A DNA stretch of 56,530 bases from Marivita sp. XM-24bin2 (lineage in GTDB: Bacteria > Pseudomonadota > Alphaproteobacteria > Rhodobacterales > Rhodobacteraceae): contig QCWH01000022.1 of assembly GCA_003149565.1 (NCBI GenBank), positions 4,686 to 61,215 of the forward strand, given 5' to 3'. The position numbers and the translations under genes were made by a program. Under the pieces are notes generated by a model. The model was not told where the DNA came from. It made no database searches and saw only the letters and a program-made list of their open reading frames with translations. The number at the start of each line of letters is the position of its first letter. Within the stretch, counting starts at the first letter, position 1. This document shows, one piece after another, positions 42,937 through 52,076 of the stretch.

Positions 42937-43184
42937 AATGTCACTCCCATGTTGGAACATCGCTGTGTTCTCACCGTCACGATATTCAGATGGCCGCGAA
43001 AAGAAAAGACCCCTCAGCTTTGCGTCGACCACGTACGATTTGTTTGTTTTCAGAGGCTTGGTGGCGATCTTTGCGCTACTGCGGATCTTTTTCAGCCGCG
43101 TCGGGCAGCATCACGACTTTGTAAGCGCGGTTGCCGCAAGGGCAGCGTCACCCATAATCTACAGAGGCCGAAGCCAATGGAGAT

Positions 43185-44318
43185 ATGCCGATGTCTGTCC
43201 TGCGCCGCCTGACCCTGTCGCTTTCGCTGATGGTCTCCTGGGCAACACTGTCCCCGGTGGCGGCGCAGGTCACATCGGAAACGATCGAGACCAGTGCCGG
43301 TGCCATGCAGGTGTCGGCCGTAGTGACCGGGTTGGATGAGCCGTGGGGTTTCGGTTTTTTACCAGATGGTAAAATCGTCATTACAGAACGAGACGGCCGC
43401 GTCTTGCTGGTGACACCTGGCGAGGGTTCGAAAGTCGTGCAATCCCCTCCAGATGTTTATACCGACGGGCAGGGCGGATTGCTGGATGTGCTTGTCCCGC
43501 GCGATTTCGCACAGAGCCGAACGCTCTTTTTCTCGCACGCAAAACGGCAGGAACGCGGGAGCGGGACAGCGGTCACCAAGGCCGTCCTGAGCGCAAACGG
43601 TATGGCGCTCACCAACCATGAAACGATATTCGAGATTGCTCCGGGTTCCAGCGGCGGGCGTCATTTCGGATCGCGTCTCGTAGAAGGGCGCGATGGCACC
43701 CTGTTTGTCACGGTCGGGGATCGCGGCGACCGGCCTTCGGCGCAGGACCGGCGTCTGCACAACGGTTCGGTGCTGCGCATCACCAAAACCGGCGCAGTAC
43801 CGGACGACAATCCATTTGCAAACACAGACGGCGTGCAACCCGAGATCTGGTCTTATGGACACCGCAACCCCCAAGGCGCCGCGCTGGATGGCAGCGGACA
43901 GCTTTGGATCACCGAACATGGTGCACGCGGCGGGGACGAGGTAAACCGCATCGAGAAAGGCGTTAATTACGGTTGGCCCGTGATCGCCTATGGTCGGCAC
44001 TATTCCGGCCGCAGTATTGGCGAAGGCACCGCAAAGCCGGGCATGGCGCAACCGGAAACCTATTGGGACCCATCAATCGCGCCGTCTGGGTTGGCCTTTT
44101 ATATCAACGGACCGATTCCAGCATGGAATAACGATCTTTTCGCGGGGTCGCTCAAGTTTGATTACATCGCCCGTCTGTCCGGGGAACCACTGCGAGAGGT
44201 GGAACAAATCAACGGAGAGAGCACGCAGCGCGTGCGTGACGTGCGGCAAGGCCCGGACGGGGCTATCTGGTTTCTCAGTGTCGGCAATGGTGCTTTGTAC
44301 AGGCTGTCTCCCGGTTAG
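43185..44318 (+). CDS. PQQ-dependent aldose sugar dehydrogenase-like protein
   Basis: 377 residues with an N-terminal signal peptide (LRRLTLSLSLMVSWATLSPVAAQ) and a six-bladed propeller of the soluble glucose/sorbosone dehydrogenase family: 'VVTGLDEPWGFGFLPDGKIVITERDGRVLLV', 'GGRHFGSRLV', 'VTVGDRGDR', 'IWSYGHRNPQGAALDGSGQLWITEHGARGGDEVNRIEKGVNYGWPV'. The family oxidises aldoses in the periplasm using PQQ and Ca2+. It is divergent from livK with a 248-base spacer. Substrate unknown; no PQQ biosynthesis genes in the window. Confidence 0.9.
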   Translation: MPMSVLRRLTLSLSLMVSWATLSPVAAQVTSETIETSAGAMQVSAVVTGLDEPWGFGFLPDGKIVITERDGRVLLVTPGEGSKVVQSPPDVYTDGQGGLLDVLVPRDFAQSRTLFFSHAKRQERGSGTAVTKAVLSANGMALTNHETIFEIAPGSSGGRHFGSRLVEGRDGTLFVTVGDRGDRPSAQDRRLHNGSVLRITKTGAVPDDNPFANTDGVQPEIWSYGHRNPQGAALDGSGQLWITEHGARGGDEVNRIEKGVNYGWPVIAYGRHYSGRSIGEGTAKPGMAQPETYWDPSIAPSGLAFYINGPIPAWNNDLFAGSLKFDYIARLSGEPLREVEQINGESTQRVRDVRQGPDGAIWFLSVGNGALYRLSPG

Positions 44319-45427
44319 ATCTGCGCACCGCTGCCCGGCGGTTCCGCTTCGAATGCAAAACGGGCGCGATCATTACCTTCTGGCGTGTAGACCAACGCGC
44401 GCGCATTTTTCTTATGGCGCATCGTCAAGCGGCGGGCCTTGGCACCTTTGGCGAAAGTTCGAGATGGGGCGTAAGACAAAGTGTCAACGGCATCCATTTT
44501 AGGTTCCGAAGGTGTTGTTGCAAGCGACCTAAGCGTCTTCAAAGCCTGCTCGCCAGGATAAAGGCTTTCGCATAGGGCTTTGTTAGCAAATATTATTTCA
44601 TGTTTTTGAAACATGAAATGATGATAGTCGACCGGTGTCATGCGGTCGGATATGGAAATCCCGTCAAGCCCGAGAAGTTGCTTCGCCGGAACAAGGACTT
44701 CGGATGTTCCGAACATCCTATTGGCGATTTTTGACCGCACGAAAACCCGGTGTTGCTGCGACACCAAAAGCGGCTGATCGGGTGTATTGTTACCCAGCGC
44801 CCCCTTGCCAATCTTGACCGGTCTCAATTCCGGACGCGCCATCAGCTGGGACGGGCTGACCGAACGCACACCCGTCCAGACAATCTGTTGCGCTCCGTGG
44901 TCCAATGTCTCGACAAGGTCACCAACCCGCAGGTCTTCAACAGGAACCAATTGTCCATCTGCAGACAGGATCAATGTTCCGTTTGCAAAGCAAACCACGG
45001 AGACGTTGTTGTCGGTTGTGGATTGAATGGCCGAGTCATTGCCCGCAACGGTCTCCAGACTCCCCGTCCGGATTTCGCTGATACTCATATCCCCATAGCT
45101 GTCGTTGGGGATGATGAAGTATCGGGTATCTACCCCATTAGAGAGCGTCAGAAAGGTCGCTGAAAGATTGGCTTCGCTTTGAGGGTCAAAACTGAGGCTG
45201 GTGCCGTCCGTCAGCGTAAAGCGACCGCTGCTCAAAGGCTCTTGAATCAGGTCAATAGTATAGTCGACGCCGCCAATCGTGACGACGTCACCTTGGTCGA
45301 ACTCGCCGTCGTCAAGATCGGTCGACACCATGCCATCCACCACGCCAAGGTAATTTCCTTGGATGGCAGAGTAGGTTGTGTCCGGACTGATGTTGGTGAC
45401 CTCAATGAGGTCATAGATCGTTGCCAA
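44315..45427 (-). CDS. Hint-domain (Hint_2) secreted-type protein
   Basis: 370 residues. After a glycine/aspartate-rich N-terminal region (1-140), a Hint_2 domain starts at the nucleophile C146 in 'VVCFANGTLILSADGQLVPVEDLRVGDLVETLDHGAQQIVWTGVRSV' and runs to about 290, including 'PLLVSQQHRVFVRS' and 'DYHHFMFQKHEIIFANKALCESLYPG'. In intein/Hedgehog-type domains this cysteine starts an N-S acyl shift that can cleave the preceding peptide bond. There is no classical signal peptide; such roseobacter proteins are usually type I-secretion-like. It ends 3 bases inside the convergent sugar-dehydrogenase stop region. Role unknown. Confidence 0.85.
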   Translation of the reverse strand: MATIYDLIEVTNISPDTTYSAIQGNYLGVVDGMVSTDLDDGEFDQGDVVTIGGVDYTIDLIQEPLSSGRFTLTDGTSLSFDPQSEANLSATFLTLSNGVDTRYFIIPNDSYGDMSISEIRTGSLETVAGNDSAIQSTTDNNVSVVCFANGTLILSADGQLVPVEDLRVGDLVETLDHGAQQIVWTGVRSVSPSQLMARPELRPVKIGKGALGNNTPDQPLLVSQQHRVFVRSKIANRMFGTSEVLVPAKQLLGLDGISISDRMTPVDYHHFMFQKHEIIFANKALCESLYPGEQALKTLRSLATTPSEPKMDAVDTLSYAPSRTFAKGAKARRLTMRHKKNARALVYTPEGNDRARFAFEAEPPGSGAQI

Positions 45428-45577
45428 TGTTGTGCCTCGTTCGGAACCTGAATTGGAAATGCAGCGAAAGCGTTACTTGCCAAAACTAACGACGAACCGT
45501 GTCCGAACTTTAGCGACTCTAAGGCAATTCTGACCTATTTGTCTTTCAAATGAGGGGTATAGCGTGCAGTTGGTCGG

Positions 45578-46468
45578 TCAATCGAGAACAATGATTCCGG
45601 TGTGCTTTTGCTTGTGCTCCGGCTCGACGTGAATGGTCACGCGGCTGTCCGGCTCGGCTTTTTCAATTGCGGCTTCAATGCGGTCACAGATTTCATGCGC
45701 ATCGAATACGGTCATGTCACCCGGCACGACCAGGTGAAATTCTACGAAGGTCACACGACCGGCATGCCTGGTGCGCAGGTCATGCGCCTCAACGGCTCCG
45801 GAAGCGTGTTCCGAGATCAGGTCGCGGATACGCGTGAGCGTGTCCTCTGAGACTGCTTCATCCATCAATCCGCTGAGCGATTCTTTGACCACCCGAGAGC
45901 CAGACCAAAGGATGTTTACCGCAACAAGTGCAGCCATGATCGGATCGAACAGCCACCAGCCTGTCAAGATCGCCAGTAAGACGCCGATGGCCACACCCGC
46001 CGAGGTGATCACGTCCGTCCAGAGATGTTTGCCATCGGCAACAAGAGCAGGAGATTTCAGCCGCCGACCTTGTCGTACGAGGACCATCGCCCAAACGGCG
46101 TTCAGCACGGTTGCCGCTCCGTTGATCAACAGGCCCTCAAAAGGTGCAACCAGCGCGCAGGGGGCCATCAGGCCTTCATACGCTTCGCGCAGAATGAAAA
46201 GCGCCGCGATAATGATCATCACACCTTCAAGCACAGCACTGAAGAACTCGGCCTTGTGGTGTCCAAACGGGTGGTTTGCGTCAGCAGGGCGCTGCGCCAC
46301 CTGAATTGCGATCAGGGCGGCGAATGCCGTTGTCAGATTGACGGTGCTTTCAAGTGCATCGGACAGAAACGCGACCGAACCGGTAATCCACCAGGCCAAT
46401 GCCTTGAGACCAAGCACAACGACGCCCACCAGCAAGCTTCCAACAGCGAGTTTGAGCGCGGCGGACAT
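45578..46468 (-). CDS. Cation diffusion facilitator (CDF) metal exporter
   Basis: 296 residues, six transmembrane helices and a C-terminal ferredoxin-like cytoplasmic domain ('IRDLISEHASGAVEAHDLRTRHAGRVTFVEFHLVVPGDMTVFDAHEICDRIEAAI'). Metal motifs: helix 2 'SDALESTVN' and helix 5 'DGKHLWTDV' (H-x3-D). Helix 2 has E40-x3-N44 where zinc/iron CDFs have D/H-x3-D, so metal preference may differ from FieF or ZitB. 'HPFGHHKAEFFSAVLEG' is the conserved second loop. It is 150 bases upstream of the Hint gene on the same strand. Confidence 0.9.
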   Translation of the reverse strand: MSAALKLAVGSLLVGVVVLGLKALAWWITGSVAFLSDALESTVNLTTAFAALIAIQVAQRPADANHPFGHHKAEFFSAVLEGVMIIIAALFILREAYEGLMAPCALVAPFEGLLINGAATVLNAVWAMVLVRQGRRLKSPALVADGKHLWTDVITSAGVAIGVLLAILTGWWLFDPIMAALVAVNILWSGSRVVKESLSGLMDEAVSEDTLTRIRDLISEHASGAVEAHDLRTRHAGRVTFVEFHLVVPGDMTVFDAHEICDRIEAAIEKAEPDSRVTIHVEPEHKQKHTGIIVLD

Positions 46469-46612
46469 GGCGTTCCCCTTTTGGATGCGAGCGCTTTAAC
46501 GGGGGAAAGCTTGTCACTCAAGTCTTTGATTTTGCGATTGATAATGACTTTCAACTGGCATGCCCAGACCTGCGAGTATGGGTGTCCTGGCGTCGGTGAC
46601 GAAAAAGCGGTT

Positions 46613-47617
46613 TTAGACCGACAGACGTGAGGCGTGAGCACCGCGTTCGCGATAGGGCGTGGTCTCATAATGCGCACGGTAGCATTTCGAGAAATGCGAC
46701 GGCGACGCAAAGCCACAGGCGAGTGCCACGTTGATGACGCTCATATCCGTCTGCATCAGCAGGTTCCGCGCTTTCTGCAGACGCAGTTCCATGTAGTACC
46801 GCTTTGGACTGCGGCTGAGATAGCGGCGGAACAGGCGTTCAAGCTGCCGCGTCGACATCCCCACTTGCTGGGCCAGCACCGACGGGCTGATCGGCTCTTC
46901 GATGTTTTGCTCCATCATCTGAATGACTTTGGACAGCTTTGGATGGCGGACACCGATGCGGGTTGGCACAGAAAGGCGCTGGGTGTCCTGATCGGTGCGG
47001 ATCGAATTGTAGATAAGCTGATCCGCAACTGCCCCTGCGAGTTCTTCGCCGTGGTCGTCTGCAATGATCTTGAGCATCAGGTCGACCGAAGCCGTGCCGC
47101 CTGCGGTGGTGATGCGGCTGCCATCGACCACGAAGATCGACTTGGTCAGGTTCACCTCGGGGAATTCTTCGGTAAAGCTGTCCTGATTTTCCCAGTGGAT
47201 CGTTGCGCGTTTGCCATCAAGCAAACCGGCGGTCGCAAGGCTGTAGGCGGCGGTGCACAAGCCACCGATGGACAGTCCCCGGCGCGCTTCGCGGCGCAGC
47301 CAGTTGATGACGCGCTTGGTCGTTGCCGCCTGTACGTCAATGCCCCCGCACAACAGGACGACATCATCGCGATTCAGCTCAACCAGATCCGAATCCAGAC
47401 CAAAGGACACGCCGGCCGAACAAGTGATGGACTCTCCGCCTTCACCGATAATCGACCAATCGTAGAGCTTGCGATTTGCCATCCGGTTGGCAATCCGCAG
47501 AGATTCCACTGCTGCGGCAAAGCACAGCATTGTAAACTCGGGAAGCAGAACAAAAACGAACCGGCGTGGCTTTTTGGGAATGTGATCCAGTTCGATGGTT
47601 TGGCGTGTCGGTAGCAT
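46613..47617 (-). CDS. GlxA-family (DJ-1/AraC) transcriptional regulator, GbdR-like
   Basis: 334 residues. Residues 18-190 form a DJ-1/PfpI-like domain ('RFVFVLLPEFTMLCFAAAVESLRIANRMANRKLYDWSIIGEGG', 'VLLCGGIDVQ', 'GGLCTAAYSLATAGLLDGKRATIHWE'). Residues 225-325 are an AraC-type double HTH ('PSVLAQQVGMSTRQLERLFRRYLSRSPKRYYMELRLQKARNLLMQTDMSVINVALACGFASPSHFSKCYRAHY'). The closest family known to me is GbdR, which activates glycine-betaine catabolism. Divergent from the DAHP synthase gene. No betaine genes in view, so the regulon is unclear. Confidence 0.85.
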   Translation of the reverse strand: MLPTRQTIELDHIPKKPRRFVFVLLPEFTMLCFAAAVESLRIANRMANRKLYDWSIIGEGGESITCSAGVSFGLDSDLVELNRDDVVLLCGGIDVQAATTKRVINWLRREARRGLSIGGLCTAAYSLATAGLLDGKRATIHWENQDSFTEEFPEVNLTKSIFVVDGSRITTAGGTASVDLMLKIIADDHGEELAGAVADQLIYNSIRTDQDTQRLSVPTRIGVRHPKLSKVIQMMEQNIEEPISPSVLAQQVGMSTRQLERLFRRYLSRSPKRYYMELRLQKARNLLMQTDMSVINVALACGFASPSHFSKCYRAHYETTPYRERGAHASRLSV

Positions 47618-47787
47618 AGAAAATCGGGCCTTCTGCTGTGCTCTGCGGCACGTTGCGGGTCACATGGTCAGAACTGACGCGCCGGGTCAAGCGTTCCCGG
47701 GCAATTCGTCACTGGTCAGACCGGACCCGTTTCTGTATAGCAAGCCCGCTAACGCTAACTTACTTGGACCATACCGGAGTAGAGACA

Positions 47788-49158
47788 ATGACCGAGTGGC
47801 AAAAATCAGGCTGGCGCGCGAAACCGCGGGTGCAGATGCCTGACTATACGGATCAGGCAAAGCTGGAAGCTGTAGAAGCCCAGCTGTCGAAGTATCCGCC
47901 GCTGGTTTTTGCTGGTGAAGCCCGGAAGCTGAAAAAAGAATTGGGCGCGGCGTCGCGCGGTGAGGCATTTTTGCTTCAGGGCGGCGATTGTGCCGAGGCG
48001 TTTGACCAATTCAGCGCCAATGCGATCCGTGACACGTTTAAGGTCATGCTGCAGATGGCTATGGTTTTGACTTTCGGCGCGAAAGTACCCGTGGTCAAAG
48101 TCGGCCGGATGGCAGGCCAGTTTGCCAAACCGCGCTCGGCGCCGACCGAAGTGGTGGATGGTGTGGAATTGCCGAGCTACCGCGGCGACATCATCAACGA
48201 GTTGGCGTTCACGCCCGAAGCGCGCATCCCCGATCCAGCCAAGATGCTGCAGGCCTATACGCAAGCGGCGGCCACACTGAACCTGCTACGCGCGTTCTCG
48301 ACCGGCGGTTACGCCGATGTGCATCAGGTGCATCAGTGGACGCTGGGCTTTACCGATCGTGAGGAGTCGGAAAAATATCGTGATATGGCGAACCGCATCA
48401 GCGATACTCTCGACTTCATAAAAGCCGCAGGTGTCGATAGCGACCGCGCGCACACGCTGCAAACCGTGGACTTCTACACCAGCCATGAATCCCTGCTGCT
48501 TGAATACGAAGAGGCGCTGACCCGTCAGGATTCGACGTCCGGCAAGTGGCTGGCAGGGTCGGGGCACATGATCTGGATCGGCGACCGTACACGTCAGCCT
48601 GACGGCGCGCATGTCGAGTTTGCACGCGGCGTGTTGAACCCCGTCGGTCTCAAATGTGGTCCGACCACCACGGCGGAAGATCTGAAGGTTCTGATGTCCA
48701 AGCTGAACCCGGACAATGAAGCCGGCAAGCTGACGCTGATTGCACGTTTTGGCGCGGGCAAAGTTGGTGAGCATTTGCCGCGTCTCATCAAGGCCGTGGC
48801 CGAAGAGGGCGCGAACGTGACTTGGGTCTGTGATCCGATGCATGGCAACACGATCAAGTCTTCGACCGGCTACAAGACGCGTCCGTTCGATTCGGTACTT
48901 CGTGAAGTGCGCGACTTTTTTGCTGTGCACAATGCCGAAGGCACCGTGCCGGGTGGCGTGCATTTCGAGATGACCGGTCAAGATGTGACCGAATGCACCG
49001 GAGGTGTCCGGGCGGTGAGCGAGGAAAACCTGAGCGACCGCTACCACACAGCCTGCGACCCGCGCCTCAACGCGTCTCAGTCACTGGAACTGGCATTCCT
49101 CGTGGCAGAAGAGCTGACAGCGCGCCGCGAAGCGCAGCTTTCAGCCAAAGCGGGCTGA
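47788..49158 (+). CDS. aroG: Class II 3-deoxy-7-phosphoheptulonate (DAHP) synthase
   Basis: 456 residues from the ATG at 47788 (GGAG 9 bases upstream); a longer frame upstream carries no family similarity. Class II (plant-like) motifs: '[17 protein letters not shown]', '[15 protein letters not shown]' with the metal-ligand C68, '[13 protein letters not shown]', '[18 protein letters not shown]' and '[23 protein letters not shown]'. It joins erythrose 4-phosphate and phosphoenolpyruvate, the first step of the shikimate pathway. A terminator follows. Confidence 0.96.
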   Translation: MTEWQKSGWRAKPRVQMPDYTDQAKLEAVEAQLSKYPPLVFAGEARKLKKELGAASRGEAFLLQGGDCAEAFDQFSANAIRDTFKVMLQMAMVLTFGAKVPVVKVGRMAGQFAKPRSAPTEVVDGVELPSYRGDIINELAFTPEARIPDPAKMLQAYTQAAATLNLLRAFSTGGYADVHQVHQWTLGFTDREESEKYRDMANRISDTLDFIKAAGVDSDRAHTLQTVDFYTSHESLLLEYEEALTRQDSTSGKWLAGSGHMIWIGDRTRQPDGAHVEFARGVLNPVGLKCGPTTTAEDLKVLMSKLNPDNEAGKLTLIARFGAGKVGEHLPRLIKAVAEEGANVTWVCDPMHGNTIKSSTGYKTRPFDSVLREVRDFFAVHNAEGTVPGGVHFEMTGQDVTECTGGVRAVSEENLSDRYHTACDPRLNASQSLELAFLVAEELTARREAQLSAKAG

Positions 49159-49178
49159 ATTATCACAATCCTGTTCGA

Positions 49179-49208
49179 AAAGGCGGCTCTTTGAGGCCGC
49201 CTTTTTTT
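49179..49208 (+). terminator. Rho-independent terminator after DAHP synthase gene
   Basis: AGGCGGC / GCCGCCT arms (49181-49187, 49196-49202), loop TCTTTGAG, then seven T. It overlaps the stop of the convergent PAS gene. Confidence 0.85.
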
Positions 49209-49770
49209 ATGTGTTGTCGACGACCAAACGCAGCGTCGGCGCTTTGACCTGACCGGCCGCGTGATGCACGTCGGCGATCCGGTATTGCGTGCCGCGCGCA
49301 CGGGACTCTTCGGCTTCGGCCACCGCACCCAGAAAATGGGACACATGCCCATCGGTATCCCGCAGAGGGTAAATCATCAGTCGTGCTTTGGCCGTATGAG
49401 GAGCGCCAGACTCCGCAGATCTCAAGTCGATTTCGCATGGTGCGCGATGGTGTCCGCATGTTTCCAAGGCGGAATACAATCGGGGCCGCGAACCCGGATC
49501 GAGCGCGAGTGAAAAAGGCCCTCCCAAGACATGCTGCCCAAGTATGCGCTGAACGCCGCCGCCCGCGATGCGCAGACGCGCGTCGCGACACCCAAATCGC
49601 TCGGCAAGAAAGGCATGCTCCAAAGCATCTTGGATGGCGCGCGGATCCACATCTGACCAAAGCGGAATGTCACCGTGCGACGTGAGCTCGAACCAATAAG
49701 TCTGCAAAAGCTCCAAAGCCCGTGCGCCATGTCGGTTGAGTGTTTCCTGCAAAAGAGATGTTATGATCAT
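49207..49770 (-). CDS. PAS_5-domain protein
   Basis: 187 residues from the ATG at 49770; a frame to 49836 is open but lacks support. The first part matches the PAS_5 family common in Rhodobacteraceae ('YWFELTSHGDIPLWSDVDPRAIQDALEHAFLAERFGCRDARLRIAGGGVQRILGQ'). The later 'LRLVVDNT' tail is typical. No kinase, HTH or cyclase domain follows, so it is a stand-alone sensor or an adaptor of unknown target. The stop codon uses the T-run of the neighbouring terminator. Confidence 0.8.
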   Translation of the reverse strand: MIITSLLQETLNRHGARALELLQTYWFELTSHGDIPLWSDVDPRAIQDALEHAFLAERFGCRDARLRIAGGGVQRILGQHVLGGPFSLALDPGSRPRLYSALETCGHHRAPCEIDLRSAESGAPHTAKARLMIYPLRDTDGHVSHFLGAVAEAEESRARGTQYRIADVHHAAGQVKAPTLRLVVDNT

Positions 49771-49950
49771 GTCACGACGTCCGATCCCATTTCCCGGGTC
49801 CGGTCCTAACACAAGGCCGCCGCAATGCGGGCGCAAATCTTAACAATTGGTTAACCCAACCAGATCGCTCCGCGTGCCCCTTGCATCGGGTTGCATCAGA
49901 CCGACGCACAGCGTAACCCAAATTCAAGATCGGGGAGCGAGGAGCACAGC

Positions 49951-50841
49951 ATGCGCCAATCCATGACGGGATTTGCCTCGGGACAGGGTGAGGCTTTGGG
50001 GCTGACGTGGACCTGGGACCTGCGAAGCGTCAATGCGCGTGGTCTCGACATCCGGGCACGTGTCCCAGACTGGGTCGATGGATTGGAACAATCCCTTCGC
50101 GCGGCGATCTCGAAGCGACTGGCGCGGGGCAATGTGACTGTGTCCCTTCGTCTGCAATCGACCACGGCTGAAAATGTTCAGGAGCTGAACGAAGCGCAAC
50201 TCGACCGGGTATTGACGGCAATGCTGCGGATCGAAGCCGAGGCAATGGCGCGCGGCTTATCGCTGACAGCCTCCTCTGCGGCTGACCTGATCACCGTACG
50301 AGGCGTGATGGACGCGCCGCAACAAAGCACCGATCCGGTAGAGTTGCGCACGATTCTCGTCGCGGACTTTGCTGCTGTTCTCGACCAGTTTATCGTCTCG
50401 CGCCAAACGGAAGGGTCTGCTCTGGTCGATGTGCTGACAGGTCAGGTAGACCAGATTGCACACCTCGTCGGTCAGGCTGACGACGTGGCTCAGGCCCGCA
50501 AAGACGAGCAGGCCGAAAAAATGCGCGCGGCGATGGCGCGGGTGATGGACGCGCAGGACGCCGTGGACGAACAACGCGTTGCGCAGGAATTGGCTCTGAT
50601 CGCGGTCAAGGCCGATGTCACAGAGGAAATCGACCGTCTTCGCGCGCATGTCGAGGCCGCTCGGGCCTTGCTTTCCGCTGATGGGGCCGTGGGGCGCAAA
50701 TTGGATTTCCTGATGCAGGAGTTCAACCGCGAGGCCAATACGCTCTGTTCAAAGGCACAATCCTCGGCGCTCACAACGGTGGGACTGGAATTGAAGACGG
50801 TGATCGAACAAATGCGTGAGCAGGTTCAGAATGTGGAGTGA
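49951..50841 (+). CDS. yicC: YicC-family endoribonuclease-like protein
   Basis: 296 residues from the ATG at 49951 (GAGGAG upstream). It begins 'MRQSMTGFASGQGEALGLTWTWDLRSVNARGLDIRARVPDW' and ends 'KLDFLMQEFNREANTLCSKAQSSALTTVGLELKTVIEQMREQVQNVE', both family hallmarks. Family members have been linked to RNA decay and stationary-phase survival. It is 3 bases before gmk, a common pairing. Confidence 0.93.
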   Translation: MRQSMTGFASGQGEALGLTWTWDLRSVNARGLDIRARVPDWVDGLEQSLRAAISKRLARGNVTVSLRLQSTTAENVQELNEAQLDRVLTAMLRIEAEAMARGLSLTASSAADLITVRGVMDAPQQSTDPVELRTILVADFAAVLDQFIVSRQTEGSALVDVLTGQVDQIAHLVGQADDVAQARKDEQAEKMRAAMARVMDAQDAVDEQRVAQELALIAVKADVTEEIDRLRAHVEAARALLSADGAVGRKLDFLMQEFNREANTLCSKAQSSALTTVGLELKTVIEQMREQVQNVE

Positions 50842-50844
50842 GGC

Positions 50845-51486
50845 ATGATCAACCGACGCGGATTGCTGATAATTCTGTCTTCGCCATCGGGCGCGGGCAA
50901 GTCGACCCTTTCGCGTCGTTTATTGGAGTGGGACACGTGCCTGAGCTTTTCCGTCTCCGCCACCACGCGCGCACCGCGCCCAGGTGAGGTGGATGGGGAG
51001 CACTATCATTTCCTCACGGACGACGCGTTCAAACTTGACGTTGCAAACGGCAATATGCTGGAGCATGCGCATGTTTTCGGAAATTTCTACGGCAGTCCGC
51101 GCAAACCGGTGCAAACCGCAATCGATGCGGGGAATGACGTGCTCTTTGACATCGACTGGCAGGGTGCGCAGCAGATCGTGAACTCTGCTCTTGGCCCCCA
51201 CACGCTGTCGATCTTCATCCTGCCCCCGTCCATTGCCGAGTTGCGTCGACGTCTCGAAAGCCGCGGCCAAGACAGTGCCGAGACCATCGGCAAGCGCATG
51301 CTCAAAAGCTGGGACGAAATCAGCCATTGGGGCAGCTATGACTACGTTCTGGTGAACGATGATCTCGATGCCACCTTTGAAAAGCTAAAGACCATCGTGG
51401 ATGCGACACGTCTGCGCCGCCTGCAACAGCCGGGCCTCGTGGAGCATGTTCGCAAACTGCAACAGGAATTCGAGGAACTGACATGA
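50845..51486 (+). CDS. gmk: Guanylate kinase
   Basis: 213 residues with the P-loop '[17 protein letters not shown]' (residues 11-27), the GMP-binding '[22 protein letters not shown]', '[32 protein letters not shown]' and the lid '[17 protein letters not shown]'. It phosphorylates GMP to GDP. Its stop overlaps the carbonic anhydrase start by 4 bases (ATGA). Confidence 0.96.
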   Translation: MINRRGLLIILSSPSGAGKSTLSRRLLEWDTCLSFSVSATTRAPRPGEVDGEHYHFLTDDAFKLDVANGNMLEHAHVFGNFYGSPRKPVQTAIDAGNDVLFDIDWQGAQQIVNSALGPHTLSIFILPPSIAELRRRLESRGQDSAETIGKRMLKSWDEISHWGSYDYVLVNDDLDATFEKLKTIVDATRLRRLQQPGLVEHVRKLQQEFEELT

Positions 51487-52004
51487 CGCTTTACGCACTG
51501 GATGGAATTGCACCCCAGATTGCCGAAGACACCTGGATCGCACCGGATGCAAACCTGATCGGCCGGATCATTGTCGAAGAGGCGGCAAGCGTCTGGTTCT
51601 GTTCGACCCTGCGTGGCGATAACGAGGTGATCACCGTTGGCACGGGCAGCAACATTCAGGAAAACTGCGTTCTACACACAGATATGGGCTACCCGCTGAC
51701 CATCGGCGCAGGCTGCACCATTGGCCACAAAGTTATGCTGCACGGCTGCACGATTGGGGACAATTCCCTGATCGGCATGGGCGCTACCGTTCTGAACGGA
51801 GCGAAAATCGGCAACAACTGCCTGATCGGGGCAGGGGCCCTGATCACCGAGGGCAAGGAAATCCCCGACGGATCGCTGGTTATGGGCGTGCCGGGCAAAG
51901 TTGTCCGCGCGCTGGACGAGGCGGCCATTGACGGTTTGCGTAAAAGCGCGCTGGGGTACCAAGCCAATATGCGCCGCTTCCGTGACGGGTTGTCTGCACT
52001 GTAA
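51483..52004 (+). CDS. Gamma-carbonic anhydrase family protein
   Basis: 173 residues forming a left-handed beta-helix of hexapeptide repeats ('[94 protein letters not shown]'). Three candidate metal histidines lie in LHTD, GHKV and LHGC. Active gamma-CA has this trio, but many family members are inactive or have other roles. Translationally coupled to gmk. Confidence 0.88.
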   Translation: MTLYALDGIAPQIAEDTWIAPDANLIGRIIVEEAASVWFCSTLRGDNEVITVGTGSNIQENCVLHTDMGYPLTIGAGCTIGHKVMLHGCTIGDNSLIGMGATVLNGAKIGNNCLIGAGALITEGKEIPDGSLVMGVPGKVVRALDEAAIDGLRKSALGYQANMRRFRDGLSAL

Positions 52005-52076
52005 CCGCCGAAATTTCCTGAAACTTTCACTTGAAGCCGCGCGCGGCTGCATCAGCTTCTGTCAGGGGTCAAAGGG

